This document shows, piece by piece, positions 34,796-43,210 of a stretch of 64,000 nt of DNA; positions within the stretch are counted from its first letter, which is position 1; every line of letters begins with the position of its first letter. A model generated the notes under the pieces. That model saw only the letters and a program-made list of their open reading frames with translations. It was not told the DNA's origin and searched no databases. Source of the DNA: Maritimibacter sp. HL-12 (GTDB taxonomy: Bacteria; Pseudomonadota; Alphaproteobacteria; Rhodobacterales; Rhodobacteraceae); NCBI RefSeq assembly GCF_900177545.1, contig NZ_FXBQ01000001.1, positions 2,722,122 through 2,786,121 of the forward strand, in the 5' to 3' direction. Position numbers and translations under genes: made by a program.

Positions 34796-35376
34796 GTGGG
34801 GCCGTGATCGGTCTCGACGCGCTCGCCCTGCTGCTCAGCAAGCACGGGCTCGCGGTGCTGGCCCCGGCGGCACTCGTCGAAGGCCCGATCGTGACGGTGA
34901 TCGCGGCGTGGCTCGCAAGCCGGGGATTGTTCGATGTCTGGAGCGTCGCCGCCGTGGTGATCCTGGCCGACCTGGTGGGCGATTTCGCCTTCTACGGGCT
35001 CGGCCGCGGCGGGCTCGCGCGCCTGCCCGCGCGGTGGCGCACCCGGCTCGGGCTCGGCAGCGACCGCCTCGCGCGTCTGGCAGGGCATTTCGAGACGAAG
35101 GGCGGGCGCACCTTGCTCTTTGGCAAGTTGACCCACAGCTTCGGCTTCGCAGTGCTGGTGGCGGCCGGTGCAGCGCGGATGCCGTTGCTCACCTTCTTCT
35201 GGTTCAACCTGCTCGGCACCGTGCCGAAAAGCCTCGCCTTCGTCGGCATTGGCTACGGTTTCGGGGCGGCCTATGCCCGGATCGACGACTGGATCGCCCG
35301 CGCCTCGCTGGTGGTGCTTGCCGTGGCCCTGCTCGCCGGGATGATATGGCTGATCGGGCGGGGGGCGCGGCGATGA
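34792..35376 (+). CDS. DedA-family membrane protein
   Basis: The protein has 194 residues from a GTG at 34792 (GTGA overlap). DedA pattern: LVEGPIVTVIAAWLASRG near residue 28, DLVGDFAFYGLGR (~60-72), and GGRTLLFGKLTHSFGF around 105-120. DedA proteins are membrane lipid transporters or scramblases (known for undecaprenyl phosphate and phospholipids). Lying between two glycosyltransferases, it could move glycolipid or diacylglycerol across the inner membrane. Confidence 0.8.
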   Translation: MSGAVIGLDALALLLSKHGLAVLAPAALVEGPIVTVIAAWLASRGLFDVWSVAAVVILADLVGDFAFYGLGRGGLARLPARWRTRLGLGSDRLARLAGHFETKGGRTLLFGKLTHSFGFAVLVAAGAARMPLLTFFWFNLLGTVPKSLAFVGIGYGFGAAYARIDDWIARASLVVLAVALLAGMIWLIGRGARR

Positions 35377-36071
35377 GCGGCGCGCCCCGGCTGTCCTGCA
35401 TCATCCCCGCGTTCAACGAGGCCCCCCGGATCACGGCGGTTCTGGAAACCGTGCTGGCCACCCCGTGGATCGACGAGGTGATCGTGGTCGATGACGGCTC
35501 GACCGATGCCACCGCCGAGATCGCGCGCGGTTTCGCGGCGCGTGACAGGAACCTGACCCTACTCATCCAGCCGATGAACGGTGGCAAGACCCGGGCGGTC
35601 GCCGCTGGCGTGGCGGCGGCGCGGGGCGCGCTGATCCTGCTCGTCGATGCCGATCTTGAGGGCCTGACCCCCGACCATATCGCCAGCTTGGCCGCGCCGG
35701 TGCTCGAAGGCCGGGCCGATGCCGCGGTCAGCCTGCGGCGCAATGCGCCCTGGCCCTGGCGGGCGATCGGGCTCGATTACATCTCGGGCGAAAGGGTACT
35801 GCCCCGCGCCTTGCTCGTGGCACATCTCGACCGGCTCGACACCCTGCCACGCTTCGGGCTGGAGGTGTTCATGAACCGGCTCTGGATCGCCAACGGGTTG
35901 CGGATCGCGGTGGTGCGCTGGCCCGGGGTTTCGAGCCCGCTCAAGGGCGCCAAGCACGGCGCCCGTGCCGGGATCATCGCCGATCTGCGCATGTTGGGCG
36001 ACATCTTCCAAACCGTGCGGCCATGGGAGGCGCTGGCACAGATCGCCACCCTGCGGTCGCGGCGTATCTGA
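35373..36071 (+). CDS. GT2-family glycosyltransferase
   Basis: The protein has 232 residues and is soluble. RLSCIIPAFNEAPRITAVLET is the start of a GT2 fold, VVDDGSTDATAEIA contains the nucleotide-binding Asp pair, LLVDADLEG is the metal-binding DxD. ATGA overlap with dedA. It may transfer a second sugar onto the lipid or charge a polyprenyl carrier; substrate not decided by sequence. Confidence 0.78.
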   Translation: MSGAPRLSCIIPAFNEAPRITAVLETVLATPWIDEVIVVDDGSTDATAEIARGFAARDRNLTLLIQPMNGGKTRAVAAGVAAARGALILLVDADLEGLTPDHIASLAAPVLEGRADAAVSLRRNAPWPWRAIGLDYISGERVLPRALLVAHLDRLDTLPRFGLEVFMNRLWIANGLRIAVVRWPGVSSPLKGAKHGARAGIIADLRMLGDIFQTVRPWEALAQIATLRSRRI

Positions 36072-36087
36072 CCTCGAAAGGACCCCC

Positions 36088-36699
36088 ATGCCCCGGCTCG
36101 GCGACGATCCCTTCCTGCACGAAGGCTGCGAAATCACGGCCACGACCTTTGGCCGCTTTGTCGAGATCGGGGCCGGGTCGCGGCTGCAGTTCTCGACCAT
36201 CGACGACTATTCCTATTGCGACCGCTACGCCGACATCGCCAATGCCGAGGTTGGCAAGTTCGCCAATATTGCCAGTTTCGCGCGGATCGGCCCGACCGAT
36301 CACCCGATGGCGCAGGCCTCCTTGCACCACTTCCTCTACCGCTCGCCGGATTACTGGGACGATGCCGATATCGACGCCGGTTTTTTTGCCGAGCGCAAGG
36401 CGCGGCGGGCGCGGATCGGGCACGACACCTGGATCGGCCACGGCGCGGTGATCCGTCCGGAGGTGACGGTGGGCGATGGCGCGGTGGTTGCCTCGATGGC
36501 CGTCGTCACCCGCGACGTGGCCCCCTACAGCATCGTTGCAGGCATCCCCGCGAAGCCGATCCGCGCGCGCTTTCCCGAGGTGATCGCCGACCGGCTCATC
36601 GCGCTGGCGTGGTGGGACTGGAGCCACGATACCCTGCGCGACCGGCTGGAGGATTTTCGCCGCCTGCCGATCGAGGCCTTCATCGAAAAATACGGCTGA
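36088..36699 (+). CDS. Hexapeptide-repeat acyltransferase of phosphonate clusters
   Basis: The protein has 203 residues with AAAGGA ahead of the ATG. It shows left-handed beta-helix repeats: ITATTFGRFVEIGAGSRLQ, VGKFANIASFARIGPT, ARIGHDTWIGHGAVIRPEVTVGDGAVVASMAVV, VAPYSIVAGIPAKPIRARF. These resemble xenobiotic acetyltransferases, and members found beside phn genes form a family of their own (TIGR03308 type). The likely job is N-acetylation of an aminoalkyl phosphonate, replacing PhnO; not proven. Confidence 0.75.
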   Translation: MPRLGDDPFLHEGCEITATTFGRFVEIGAGSRLQFSTIDDYSYCDRYADIANAEVGKFANIASFARIGPTDHPMAQASLHHFLYRSPDYWDDADIDAGFFAERKARRARIGHDTWIGHGAVIRPEVTVGDGAVVASMAVVTRDVAPYSIVAGIPAKPIRARFPEVIADRLIALAWWDWSHDTLRDRLEDFRRLPIEAFIEKYG

Positions 36700-37878
36700 T
36701 CACTCCGCCGCCATCCCGAACGCCCGGCGCGCGTCGAGCAGACGCAGCGCCGCTTCGCCGGACAGGTGGGCAATCCGGCCTGCCGAGATCGTCGCCTCGA
36801 TGCTGCGGTCGGCCTCGTTGACGAGCACGAAATCGGCCCGTTTGCCGGCAGCGATCTCGCCGCGGTCTTCGAGCCGCAGCAGCCGGGCGGGCACCGTCGA
36901 GATCATCGCCCAGGCGCGGGGCAGGCTGCGGACCCCGAGGTCGGCCAGGGTCCAGGCCGCTTCGGCAAGGCTGCGGTAGTGGTAATCGGAAACCAGCGCG
37001 TCGCACTGGCCCTTGGAAATCAGCGAAAGTGCCGGGATACGGCCCGCCTGTGAGCCGCCGCGCACAACGTTGGGCGCGCCCATGATCACCGCGTCGCCGG
37101 TTGCCTTGGCGACGGCGGCGGCGCTGTAGGCGGCGGGAAACTCGGCGATATGCGCGCCAAGGATGCGGAACCGCTCGCGGGTGTCGCCGTCGGGGTCGTC
37201 ATGGCTGCCATAGGTGATCCCCTGCCGGTCGAAGGCTTCGACCAGCCGCAACAGGTTGCGCGGCACCAGCGCCTCGGCGGCGCGCGCACGTTCGAGGCCC
37301 TGGTGCAGCGCTTCGAGCGGGCGGCCCTCGCGCTCGGCCCAGGCGGCGAGCTTGTGCGGCGCGCGGGCGGCCATGGTGAGCGTTTCGGGCAGGTGGTTGT
37401 TGAACACGACGTAGTCGATCTGGTGGCGCAGCAGGGCCGCGATCAAACGGTCGCGGGTTTCCGGCATATGGGTTTCCAGCCGGATCTGGAGCCGCATGTC
37501 GATCAGCGCGCCGGGCCGGAACGTGTCGAGCTCGAACATCAGCGCTTCGGCGAAATCGGGGCTGCGCATGCCGCCTTCCCAGCTCCAGCCCTGCGCGAGC
37601 CAGGCGGTGGTCACGCCGTGGGCGGCGGCGTCGCGCTGGGTGGCGCGCAAGCCGCTTTCGATCGGGAAGGGTGCGCTCGGGCGCGGGGCGATGTGGCGCT
37701 CGAAAGCGTCGCCGTGCAGATCGACGATCCCGGGCAGGAGCAGGTAGCCGGAAAAATCGCACTCCGGTGCCGGCGCGTCGGAGAAGACACCATTGGCGAC
37801 CGTCACCGCGTCGCGCTGGAGCGCACCGTCACGAAGCAGGGTTGCGCCGGTGAGGCGCAAAGGGGGAAGCGTGGCCAT
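36700..37878 (-). CDS. phnM: PhnM-like alpha-D-ribose 1-methylphosphonate 5-triphosphate diphosphatase paralogue
   Basis: The protein has 392 residues of the amidohydrolase superfamily. LLPGIVDLHGDAFERHIAPRP holds the first His-x-Asp, then HGVTTAW, KLAAWAERE, SHDDPDGDTRERF (His-Asp), GGSQAGRIP and SDYHYRSL. This is PhnM-like but lacks DN in the first motif (DLHGDAF versus ELHTDNL in the second copy at 46.2 kb), so the two copies are not interchangeable. It is on the minus strand, convergent with the acetyltransferase (they abut at 36699/36700) and has its own candidate Pho promoter. Confidence 0.85.
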   Translation of the reverse strand: MATLPPLRLTGATLLRDGALQRDAVTVANGVFSDAPAPECDFSGYLLLPGIVDLHGDAFERHIAPRPSAPFPIESGLRATQRDAAAHGVTTAWLAQGWSWEGGMRSPDFAEALMFELDTFRPGALIDMRLQIRLETHMPETRDRLIAALLRHQIDYVVFNNHLPETLTMAARAPHKLAAWAEREGRPLEALHQGLERARAAEALVPRNLLRLVEAFDRQGITYGSHDDPDGDTRERFRILGAHIAEFPAAYSAAAVAKATGDAVIMGAPNVVRGGSQAGRIPALSLISKGQCDALVSDYHYRSLAEAAWTLADLGVRSLPRAWAMISTVPARLLRLEDRGEIAAGKRADFVLVNEADRSIEATISAGRIAHLSGEAALRLLDARRAFGMAAE

Positions 37879-37907
37879 GATGAAACCTGCGGTTGTCTTT
37901 TTCCAAC

Positions 37908-37941
37908 CTTATAGCCGAATAATGTGTCGGGTTCGTGACTC
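37908..37941 (-). promoter_or_regulatory. Candidate Pho box and -10 of the left phnM gene
   Basis: On the minus strand GAGTCAC-GAAC-CCGACAC (37941-37924) has 11-bp phasing, and a TATAAG -10 hexamer (37913-37908) follows after 10 bp, the standard distance for PhoB-activated promoters. The start codon is at 37878. Confidence 0.6.
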
Positions 37942-37945
37942 TGGA

Positions 37946-38653
37946 TCAGTCGTTTGCGAGACTGAGCGTTACCCGGTCGCCGGCGAACCACGTCAACCCG
38001 CGCTCGATCCGCAGCCCCTCGGGGGTGACATTGAGCGCCTCGGTGCGCAGCAGCGGATCGCCCTCGCGGACGCCGAGGTGCAGCGCCTGGGTCGGGCTGG
38101 CGCGTTCGGCGCTGACCCGGGTTTCGGCGCGCAGGTAGTCATCGACACCGCACCGCCGCAGCGCCTCGGTGACGGATGTCACTTCTGCCAGCGCGGCGGC
38201 GAGGCCGGGCAGGTGTTCGGCCGGAAAGGTGCTCACGAAATGCCCGAGCGCGGTGCCGTTGGCCAGCGACAGGCCCTCGTAGACCACCACCGCGGCGCCG
38301 GGCGCGAGGCCGAGTGCGGCGGCCTCCAGCGGATCGGCGGGGCGGGTCTCGACCCGGAGCACGCGCTTTTCCGGCAAGCGCCCGGAGGCGCGGATATTCT
38401 GGTGGAAGCGCACCCGGCGGCCGATCGGATAGTCCGTAGGCGTGGCGGTGACGAAAACCCCGGCACCCCGGCGTGCCCGCACCAACCCGCGTTCGGCCAT
38501 GTCGGAGAGCGCGCGGCGGACGGTATGGCGGTTCACCCCGAAACGCGCGGCGAGGGCGGCCTCGGTGGGCAGCTTGTCGCCGGGGCGATAATGCCCCGCG
38601 CCGATCTCGCCCTGGAGCGTCGTCGCGATCGAAGTCCAGACCGGGGTGCCCAT
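37946..38653 (-). CDS. phnF: GntR/HutC-family regulator of phosphonate genes
   Basis: The protein has 235 residues. Winged-helix domain at ~8-75 (YRPGDKLPTEAALAARFGVNRHTVRRALSDMAERGLV) and a UTRA ligand domain (ADPLEAAALGLAPGAAVVVYEGL). It fits PhnF, the repressor found next to phnG in many C-P lyase clusters. Divergent from phnG, with 105 bp between starts that contain both a Pho box and a possible GntR site. Confidence 0.88.
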   Translation of the reverse strand: MGTPVWTSIATTLQGEIGAGHYRPGDKLPTEAALAARFGVNRHTVRRALSDMAERGLVRARRGAGVFVTATPTDYPIGRRVRFHQNIRASGRLPEKRVLRVETRPADPLEAAALGLAPGAAVVVYEGLSLANGTALGHFVSTFPAEHLPGLAAALAEVTSVTEALRRCGVDDYLRAETRVSAERASPTQALHLGVREGDPLLRTEALNVTPEGLRIERGLTWFAGDRVTLSLAND

Positions 38654-38666
38654 GATCGGTTTCCTG

Positions 38667-38684
38667 GTGTCACCAAAATTTCAC
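38667..38684 (+). promoter_or_regulatory. Candidate Pho box upstream of phnGHIJKLN
   Basis: GTGTCAC-CAAA-ATTTCAC, with exact 11-bp phase and an AT-rich linker, sits in the phnF-phnG divergent region. It is the best single match to CTGTCAY-n4-CTGTCAY in the window after the one upstream of plcP. Confidence 0.65.
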
Positions 38685-38714
38685 AAGACTCTGCGGCACG
38701 AATCTGCCAAAGAT

Positions 38715-38730
38715 TTGTCTAGTTGTATAG
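38715..38730. promoter_or_regulatory. Possible PhnF operator
   Basis: TTGTCTAGTTGTATAG contains two half sites (GTCTAG and GTATAG) and an inverted CTA-n6-TAG. HutC-family GntR proteins bind sites of this general kind (GTCTA/TAGAC). It lies 29 bp ahead of the phnG start. Confidence 0.35.
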
Positions 38731-38758
38731 GCTGACCGAAATATCCACAAGGTATCGA

Positions 38759-39214
38759 ATGACCGGGACGACATTGGACATCGAGGCACGCAAGGGCTGG
38801 ATGAGCCTGCTTGCGAAGGCCCCGCCCGCGCGGCTCGCCAGCCTTTTCGAGGAGGCCGGGGCAAGGCCTGGTTTCACCTGGCTTCGGCCTCCCGAGGTGG
38901 GGGGCGTCATGCTGCGCGGGCGTATGGGGGGCACCGGCGCGCCCTTCAACATGGGCGAGATGACCGTGACCCGCTGCGCGCTCAAGCTGGCGACCGGCGA
39001 GGTCGGGCATGGCTACGTGCAGGGTCGCGACAGGGCCCACGCCGAGCGCGCCGCGCTGGTGGATGCGCTGATGCAGACCGGCCGCGCCGACGAGCTGCGC
39101 GCCACGGTGCTCGCCCCGCTCGAAGCCGAGGCGCTGGTCGCCAGAACCTCGCGCGCGGCCAAGGCGGCGGCAACGCGGGTCGATTTCTTCACCATGGTTC
39201 GGGGAGAGGATTGA
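38759..39214 (+). CDS. phnG: C-P lyase core subunit PhnG
   Basis: The protein has 151 residues from the ATG at 38759 (AAGG 8 bases ahead). It shows the PhnG pattern: RKGWMSLLAKAP at the start, GGVMLRGRMGGTGAPFNMGEMTVTRCAL and VGHGYVQGRDRAHAERAALVDAL. First gene of the C-P lyase operon; subunit of the PhnGHIJ complex that attaches and cleaves alkylphosphonates. Coupled to phnH by TGATG. Confidence 0.93.
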   Translation: MTGTTLDIEARKGWMSLLAKAPPARLASLFEEAGARPGFTWLRPPEVGGVMLRGRMGGTGAPFNMGEMTVTRCALKLATGEVGHGYVQGRDRAHAERAALVDALMQTGRADELRATVLAPLEAEALVARTSRAAKAAATRVDFFTMVRGED

Positions 39215-39783
39215 TGCGGGACGATGTGCTCACCGGCGGATTTTCCGACGCCCCGGTTCAGTCCGCCCGGGCCTTTCGCGCAGCCCTCGATGCGCTGGCG
39301 CGGCCCGGCCGGATCGTGACGCTTTCGGGCGGTGCCGCGCCCGCGCCGCTGTCGACCGCCGCCGCAACCCTGCTGCTCACGCTCTGCGATGGCGAGACGC
39401 CGCTATACCTTGCCCCCGGCCACGACGCGCCACAGGTGCGCGACTGGGTGGCCTTCCATATCGGTGCGCCGATTGTCGGCCCCGGCGAGGCGATGTTCGC
39501 GCTGGGCCGCTGGGCGGCGCTTGGCCGGCTCGACCACTACCCGGTCGGCACGCCGGACTACCCCGACCGCTCGGCCACGCTGATCGTCGAGCTTGACCGC
39601 CTCGCGGCGGACGGTGCGCGTCTTACCGGCCCGGGGATCGCGACCGAGGCCCGGCTCTCGCTGCCCGAAACCGCGGCCTTCGAGGTCAACCGCACACGGT
39701 TCCCGCTGGGGCTCGATTTTTTCTTCACCGCGGGAACCGCGCTTGCCGCGCTGCCCCGCACCACGCGCGTGGAGGCTGGCTGA
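39214..39783 (+). CDS. phnH: C-P lyase subunit PhnH
   Basis: The protein has 189 residues from the ATG at 39214. FSDAPVQSARAFRAALDALARPG, TLLLTLCDGETPLYL, and FPLGLDFFFTAG near the end are conserved PhnH features. It binds the complex through PhnI. Its TGATG overlap couples it to phnI. Confidence 0.93.
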   Translation: MRDDVLTGGFSDAPVQSARAFRAALDALARPGRIVTLSGGAAPAPLSTAAATLLLTLCDGETPLYLAPGHDAPQVRDWVAFHIGAPIVGPGEAMFALGRWAALGRLDHYPVGTPDYPDRSATLIVELDRLAADGARLTGPGIATEARLSLPETAAFEVNRTRFPLGLDFFFTAGTALAALPRTTRVEAG

Positions 39784-40904
39784 TGTATGTCGCCGTCAAG
39801 GGTGGCGAGCGCGCCATCGACAATGCCCATGCCTGGCTTGCCGAGGAGCGCCGGGGCGATCCCGGCGTCGGCGAGCTTACGGTGCCGCAGATCCGCGAGC
39901 AGCTTTCTCTGGCGGTGAACCGGGTGATGGCGGAGGGCTCGCTCTACGACCCCGACCTGGCCGCGCTGGCGATCAAGCAGGCGCGCGGCGACATGATCGA
40001 GGCGATCTTTCTGATCCGGGCCTATCGCACCACGCTGCCGCGCATCGGCCACGCCAAGCCCGTCGACACCGGCGCGATGGCCTGCGACAGGCGGATCAGC
40101 GCCACCTTCAAGGATGTGCCGGGCGGGCAGGTTCTGGGCCCGACTTTCGACTACACCCACCGGCTGATCGACTTCGCCTTGGCCGCCGAGGGCGAGGCCC
40201 CGCGCTCCGAACAGGCAGACCCGTTGCCGGGCACGATGCCGCGTGTCACCGAGTATCTCAACCTCGACGGGCTGATCCAGCCCGAGGCACCCTCTGATGA
40301 CACACCGCCTGACATGACCCGCCAGCCGATGGAGTTTCCCGCCGGGCGGTCCTTGCGGTTGCAGGCGCTGACCCGGGGCGACGAGGGCTTCGTGCTCGGG
40401 ATGGCCTATTCGACCCAGCGCGGCTACGCAAAGAACCACCCCTTCGTTGGCGAATTGCGGATTGGCACGGTGGCGGTGGAGATCGACATCCCCGAGCTTG
40501 GCTTCGCGGTCGAGATCGGGGAAGTGGTGCTCACCGAGTGTGAAACCGTCAACCAGTTCACCGGCTCGAAGACCGAACCGGCGCAGTTCACCCGCGGCTA
40601 TGGCCTCGTCTTCGGCCAATCGGAACGCAAGGCGATCTCGATGGCGCTGGTGGACCGCGCGTTGCGCTGGGCAGAGCTTGGCGAGGACAATCTCGGTGCC
40701 CCGGCGCAGGACGAGGAGTTCGTGTTGTCCCACGCCGACAACATCCAGGCGACGGGTTTTCTCGAACACATCAAGCTGCCGCACTACGTTGATTTCCAAT
40801 CCGAGCTGGAACTGGTGCGCCGGCTCAGGGCCGAGGCGCAGCAGGCCGGAACGTCCGCCGAGAGCGGCGGCACCGCTCCCCAAAGCGTGGAGGCGGCAGA
40901 ATGA
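39783..40904 (+). CDS. phnI: C-P lyase subunit PhnI (nucleosidase-like)
   Basis: The protein has 373 residues. MYVAVKGGERAIDNAHAWL is the classic PhnI start; YDPDLAALAIKQARGDMIEAIFLIRAYRTTLPR and ECETVNQFTGSKTEPAQFTRGYGLVFG follow. It swaps adenine for phosphonate on ATP, working with PhnG, PhnH and PhnL. Start overlaps phnH by one base; its stop overlaps the following HAD gene. Confidence 0.93.
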   Translation: MYVAVKGGERAIDNAHAWLAEERRGDPGVGELTVPQIREQLSLAVNRVMAEGSLYDPDLAALAIKQARGDMIEAIFLIRAYRTTLPRIGHAKPVDTGAMACDRRISATFKDVPGGQVLGPTFDYTHRLIDFALAAEGEAPRSEQADPLPGTMPRVTEYLNLDGLIQPEAPSDDTPPDMTRQPMEFPAGRSLRLQALTRGDEGFVLGMAYSTQRGYAKNHPFVGELRIGTVAVEIDIPELGFAVEIGEVVLTECETVNQFTGSKTEPAQFTRGYGLVFGQSERKAISMALVDRALRWAELGEDNLGAPAQDEEFVLSHADNIQATGFLEHIKLPHYVDFQSELELVRRLRAEAQQAGTSAESGGTAPQSVEAAE

Positions 40905-41503
40905 AACCCTCGGCGGTGGTATTCGACATCGGCGGCGTGCTGGTAGACTGGGAGCCGGTGCGCGCCTTCGAGCCGGCTCTGGGCAGCCGCGCGGCGGCTG
41001 AGGCGTTCATGGCGCGGATCGGCTTTCGCGATCTCAACGTCAAGGCCGACGCGGGCGCGCGATTCATCGATCTGGCTGGCGGGATCGAGGATGAAGCCGA
41101 CCGCAAGGCCCTCGAAGGCTACGTTGACCATTTCGCGCGCAGCGTGGAGGTGGCAATCGAGGGAACCTGGGCGCTGGTCGAGCGGCTGCGCGCAAGCGGC
41201 GTGCCGCTGCATGCGATCACCAACTGGTCGGCGGAGACATGGCCCGAGGGGCTGAAGGCGCATCCCCGGCTTGGCACCAGCTTCGGGGTGACGGTGGTTT
41301 CCGGTCAGGAAGGCGTGGCAAAACCCGACCCCCGCATCTTCGCGCTGCTCTGCGCGCGCGCGAACGTGGAACCCGACGCGTGCCTGTTCATCGACGATGG
41401 CCCGCACAACGTCGCCGCCGCACGCGCCTTTGGTATGGACGCGGTGCAGTTCTCCGATCCGGGCAGGCTGGCCACGGATCTTGCCGAAAGGGGCCTGCTG
41501 TGA
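40901..41503 (+). CDS. HAD-superfamily phosphatase inserted between phnI and phnJ
   Basis: The protein has 200 residues. HAD motif I is VFDIGGVLVDW (second Asp replaced by Gly, as in the YihX/haloacid-type group), motif II ITNWSAE, motif III lysine in VAKPDPRIF, motif IV CLFIDDGPHNVAAA. It overlaps phnI (ATGA) and phnJ (GTGA), so it is cotranslated with the C-P lyase core. A role in removing phosphate from a pathway sugar phosphate or from an organic phosphonate intermediate is plausible; no substrate can be read. Confidence 0.82.
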   Translation: MKPSAVVFDIGGVLVDWEPVRAFEPALGSRAAAEAFMARIGFRDLNVKADAGARFIDLAGGIEDEADRKALEGYVDHFARSVEVAIEGTWALVERLRASGVPLHAITNWSAETWPEGLKAHPRLGTSFGVTVVSGQEGVAKPDPRIFALLCARANVEPDACLFIDDGPHNVAAARAFGMDAVQFSDPGRLATDLAERGLL

Positions 41504-42360
41504 GCGCCTACAACTTCGCCTATCTCGACGAACAAACCAAGCGGATGATCCGCCGCGCCCTGCTCAAGGCCATCGCCATTCCCGGCTACCAGGTGCCGTT
41601 TGCCAGCCGCGAAATGCCGATGCCCTACGGCTGGGGCACCGGCGGGGTGCAGGTCACCGCCGCCTGCCTCACCCCCGAGGACCGGCTCAAGGTGATCGAC
41701 CAGGGCGCGGACGATACCACCAACGCGATCTCGATCCGCAAGTTCTTCGAAACCACCGCCGGGGTAGAGACCACCGAGCGCACCGGCGAGGCGACGGTGA
41801 TCCAGACCCGCCACCGGATTCCCGAAGCGCCGCTGGGGGACGACCAGATCCTCGTCTACCAGGTGCCGATCCCGGAGCCCCTGCGCTTTCTGGAGCCGCG
41901 CGAGACCGAGACCCGGCGGATGCATGCGCTCGAGGAATACGGGCTGATGCACGTCAAGCTCTACGAAGACATCGCCCGCCACGGCGCGATCGCCACCTCC
42001 TATGCCTACCCGGTGAAGGTGGAAGGGCGCTACGTGATGGACCCGTCGCCGATCCCGAAATTCGACAACCCCAAGCTCGAAAGCGCTGCGATCCAGTTGT
42101 TCGGCGCGGGGCGTGAGCAACGGATCTACGCGATCCCGCCGCATACCAGGGTGGTCAGCCTCGATTTCGAGGATCACCCCTTCGTCGCCTCCAAGGCCGA
42201 TCACGCCTGCGATCTCTGCGGGGCCGAGCAAAGCTACCTCGACGAGGTGATCGTCGACGACGCGGGCGGGCGGATGTTCGTCTGCTCCGACACCGATTTC
42301 TGCGCCACGCGGCAGGCCGAGGGCCATCGCGGACGCTTCAGCCCGGAGGCGGCGGAATGA
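41500..42360 (+). CDS. phnJ: C-P lyase radical-SAM subunit PhnJ
   Basis: The protein has 286 residues from a GTG at 41500. Cysteines C237-x2-C240-x21-C262-x5-C268 match the unusual PhnJ iron-sulfur arrangement; GGVQVTAACLTPEDRLKVIDQGADDTTNA and IQTRHRIPEAPL are conserved. It breaks the carbon-phosphorus bond by radical chemistry. The frame is open far upstream but the GTG overlapping the HAD stop is the natural start. Confidence 0.93.
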   Translation: MSAYNFAYLDEQTKRMIRRALLKAIAIPGYQVPFASREMPMPYGWGTGGVQVTAACLTPEDRLKVIDQGADDTTNAISIRKFFETTAGVETTERTGEATVIQTRHRIPEAPLGDDQILVYQVPIPEPLRFLEPRETETRRMHALEEYGLMHVKLYEDIARHGAIATSYAYPVKVEGRYVMDPSPIPKFDNPKLESAAIQLFGAGREQRIYAIPPHTRVVSLDFEDHPFVASKADHACDLCGAEQSYLDEVIVDDAGGRMFVCSDTDFCATRQAEGHRGRFSPEAAE

Positions 42361-42365
42361 ACGGC

Positions 42366-42412
42366 GCAAATTTCTGCGAAGAAATTTGCCAGGAATTTTC
42401 GAAAATTCCTGG
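42366..42412. repeat. Tandem perfect hairpins between phnJ and phnK
   Basis: GCAAATTTCT-GCGA-AGAAATTTGC (42366-42389) is followed at once by the palindrome CCAGGAATTTTC/GAAAATTCCTGG (42389-42412). Two 10-12 bp perfect stems stand side by side in the 70-bp phnJ-phnK gap, AT-rich in a GC-rich region. I recall similar double hairpins scattered in Rhodobacteraceae genomes, so a dispersed palindromic repeat is likely. In mRNA it could slow decay or split expression of the upstream and downstream parts. Confidence 0.75.
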
Positions 42413-42430
42413 CCGCGAGGAGGCAAGGTC

Positions 42431-43201
42431 ATGACCCCGCTGCTGTCGGTACGCGATATCGCGAAATTCTACGGGCCCCGGGTGGGCTGCGAGGGGGTGA
42501 GCTTCGATCTCTACCCCGGCGAGGTGATGGGGATCGTCGGGGAATCCGGCTCCGGCAAGTCGACGCTGCTGAACGTGCTCGCCGGGCACCTGCCCGCCGA
42601 TCGCGGCGAGGTTCTGTTCGACACCCGCGCCGAGGGACTCAAGGACACGCTCACCATGAGCGAACCCGAGCGGCGGATGCTCTCGCGCACCGATTGGGCC
42701 TTCGTGCACCAGAACCCGCGCGACGGGCTTCGGATGGGGGTGAGCGCCGGTGGCAACGTCGGCGAGCGGCTGATGGCGGTGGGGGCGCGGCACTACGGCG
42801 AGATCCGCGACACTGCGCTCGACTGGCTCGGCCGGGTCGAGATCGAGGCGGGCCGGATCGATGACCGTCCGAATGCGTTTTCCGGCGGGATGCAGCAGCG
42901 CCTCCAGATCGCGCGCAACCTCGTGACCGGCCCGCGGCTGGTGTTCATGGACGAGCCAACCGGCGGGCTCGACGTGAGCGTGCAGGCGCGCCTGCTCGAC
43001 CTGTTGCGCGGTCTGGTGCGCGAGATGGGGCTTTCGGTGCTCATCGTCACCCATGATCTCGCGGTCGTGCGGTTGCTTGCCGACCGGCTGATGGTGATGA
43101 AATCGGGCCGCGTGGTGGAGGCCGGGCTCACCGACCAGGTGCTCGACGATCCGCAGCATCCCTATACCCAGCTTCTCGTTTCCTCCGTGTTGCAGGTCTA
43201 G
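42431..43201 (+). CDS. phnK: C-P lyase ABC ATPase PhnK
   Basis: The protein has 256 residues from an ATG at 42431 with a strong GAGGAGGCAAGG site. Walker [10 protein letters not shown] at 36-44, PhnK-typical [29 protein letters not shown], signature [15 protein letters not shown], Walker [17 protein letters not shown], switch His [11 protein letters not shown]. PhnK binds the PhnGHIJ core and is not a transporter part. Confidence 0.92.
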   Translation: MTPLLSVRDIAKFYGPRVGCEGVSFDLYPGEVMGIVGESGSGKSTLLNVLAGHLPADRGEVLFDTRAEGLKDTLTMSEPERRMLSRTDWAFVHQNPRDGLRMGVSAGGNVGERLMAVGARHYGEIRDTALDWLGRVEIEAGRIDDRPNAFSGGMQQRLQIARNLVTGPRLVFMDEPTGGLDVSVQARLLDLLRGLVREMGLSVLIVTHDLAVVRLLADRLMVMKSGRVVEAGLTDQVLDDPQHPYTQLLVSSVLQV

Positions 43202-43210
43202 GCGAACGCC

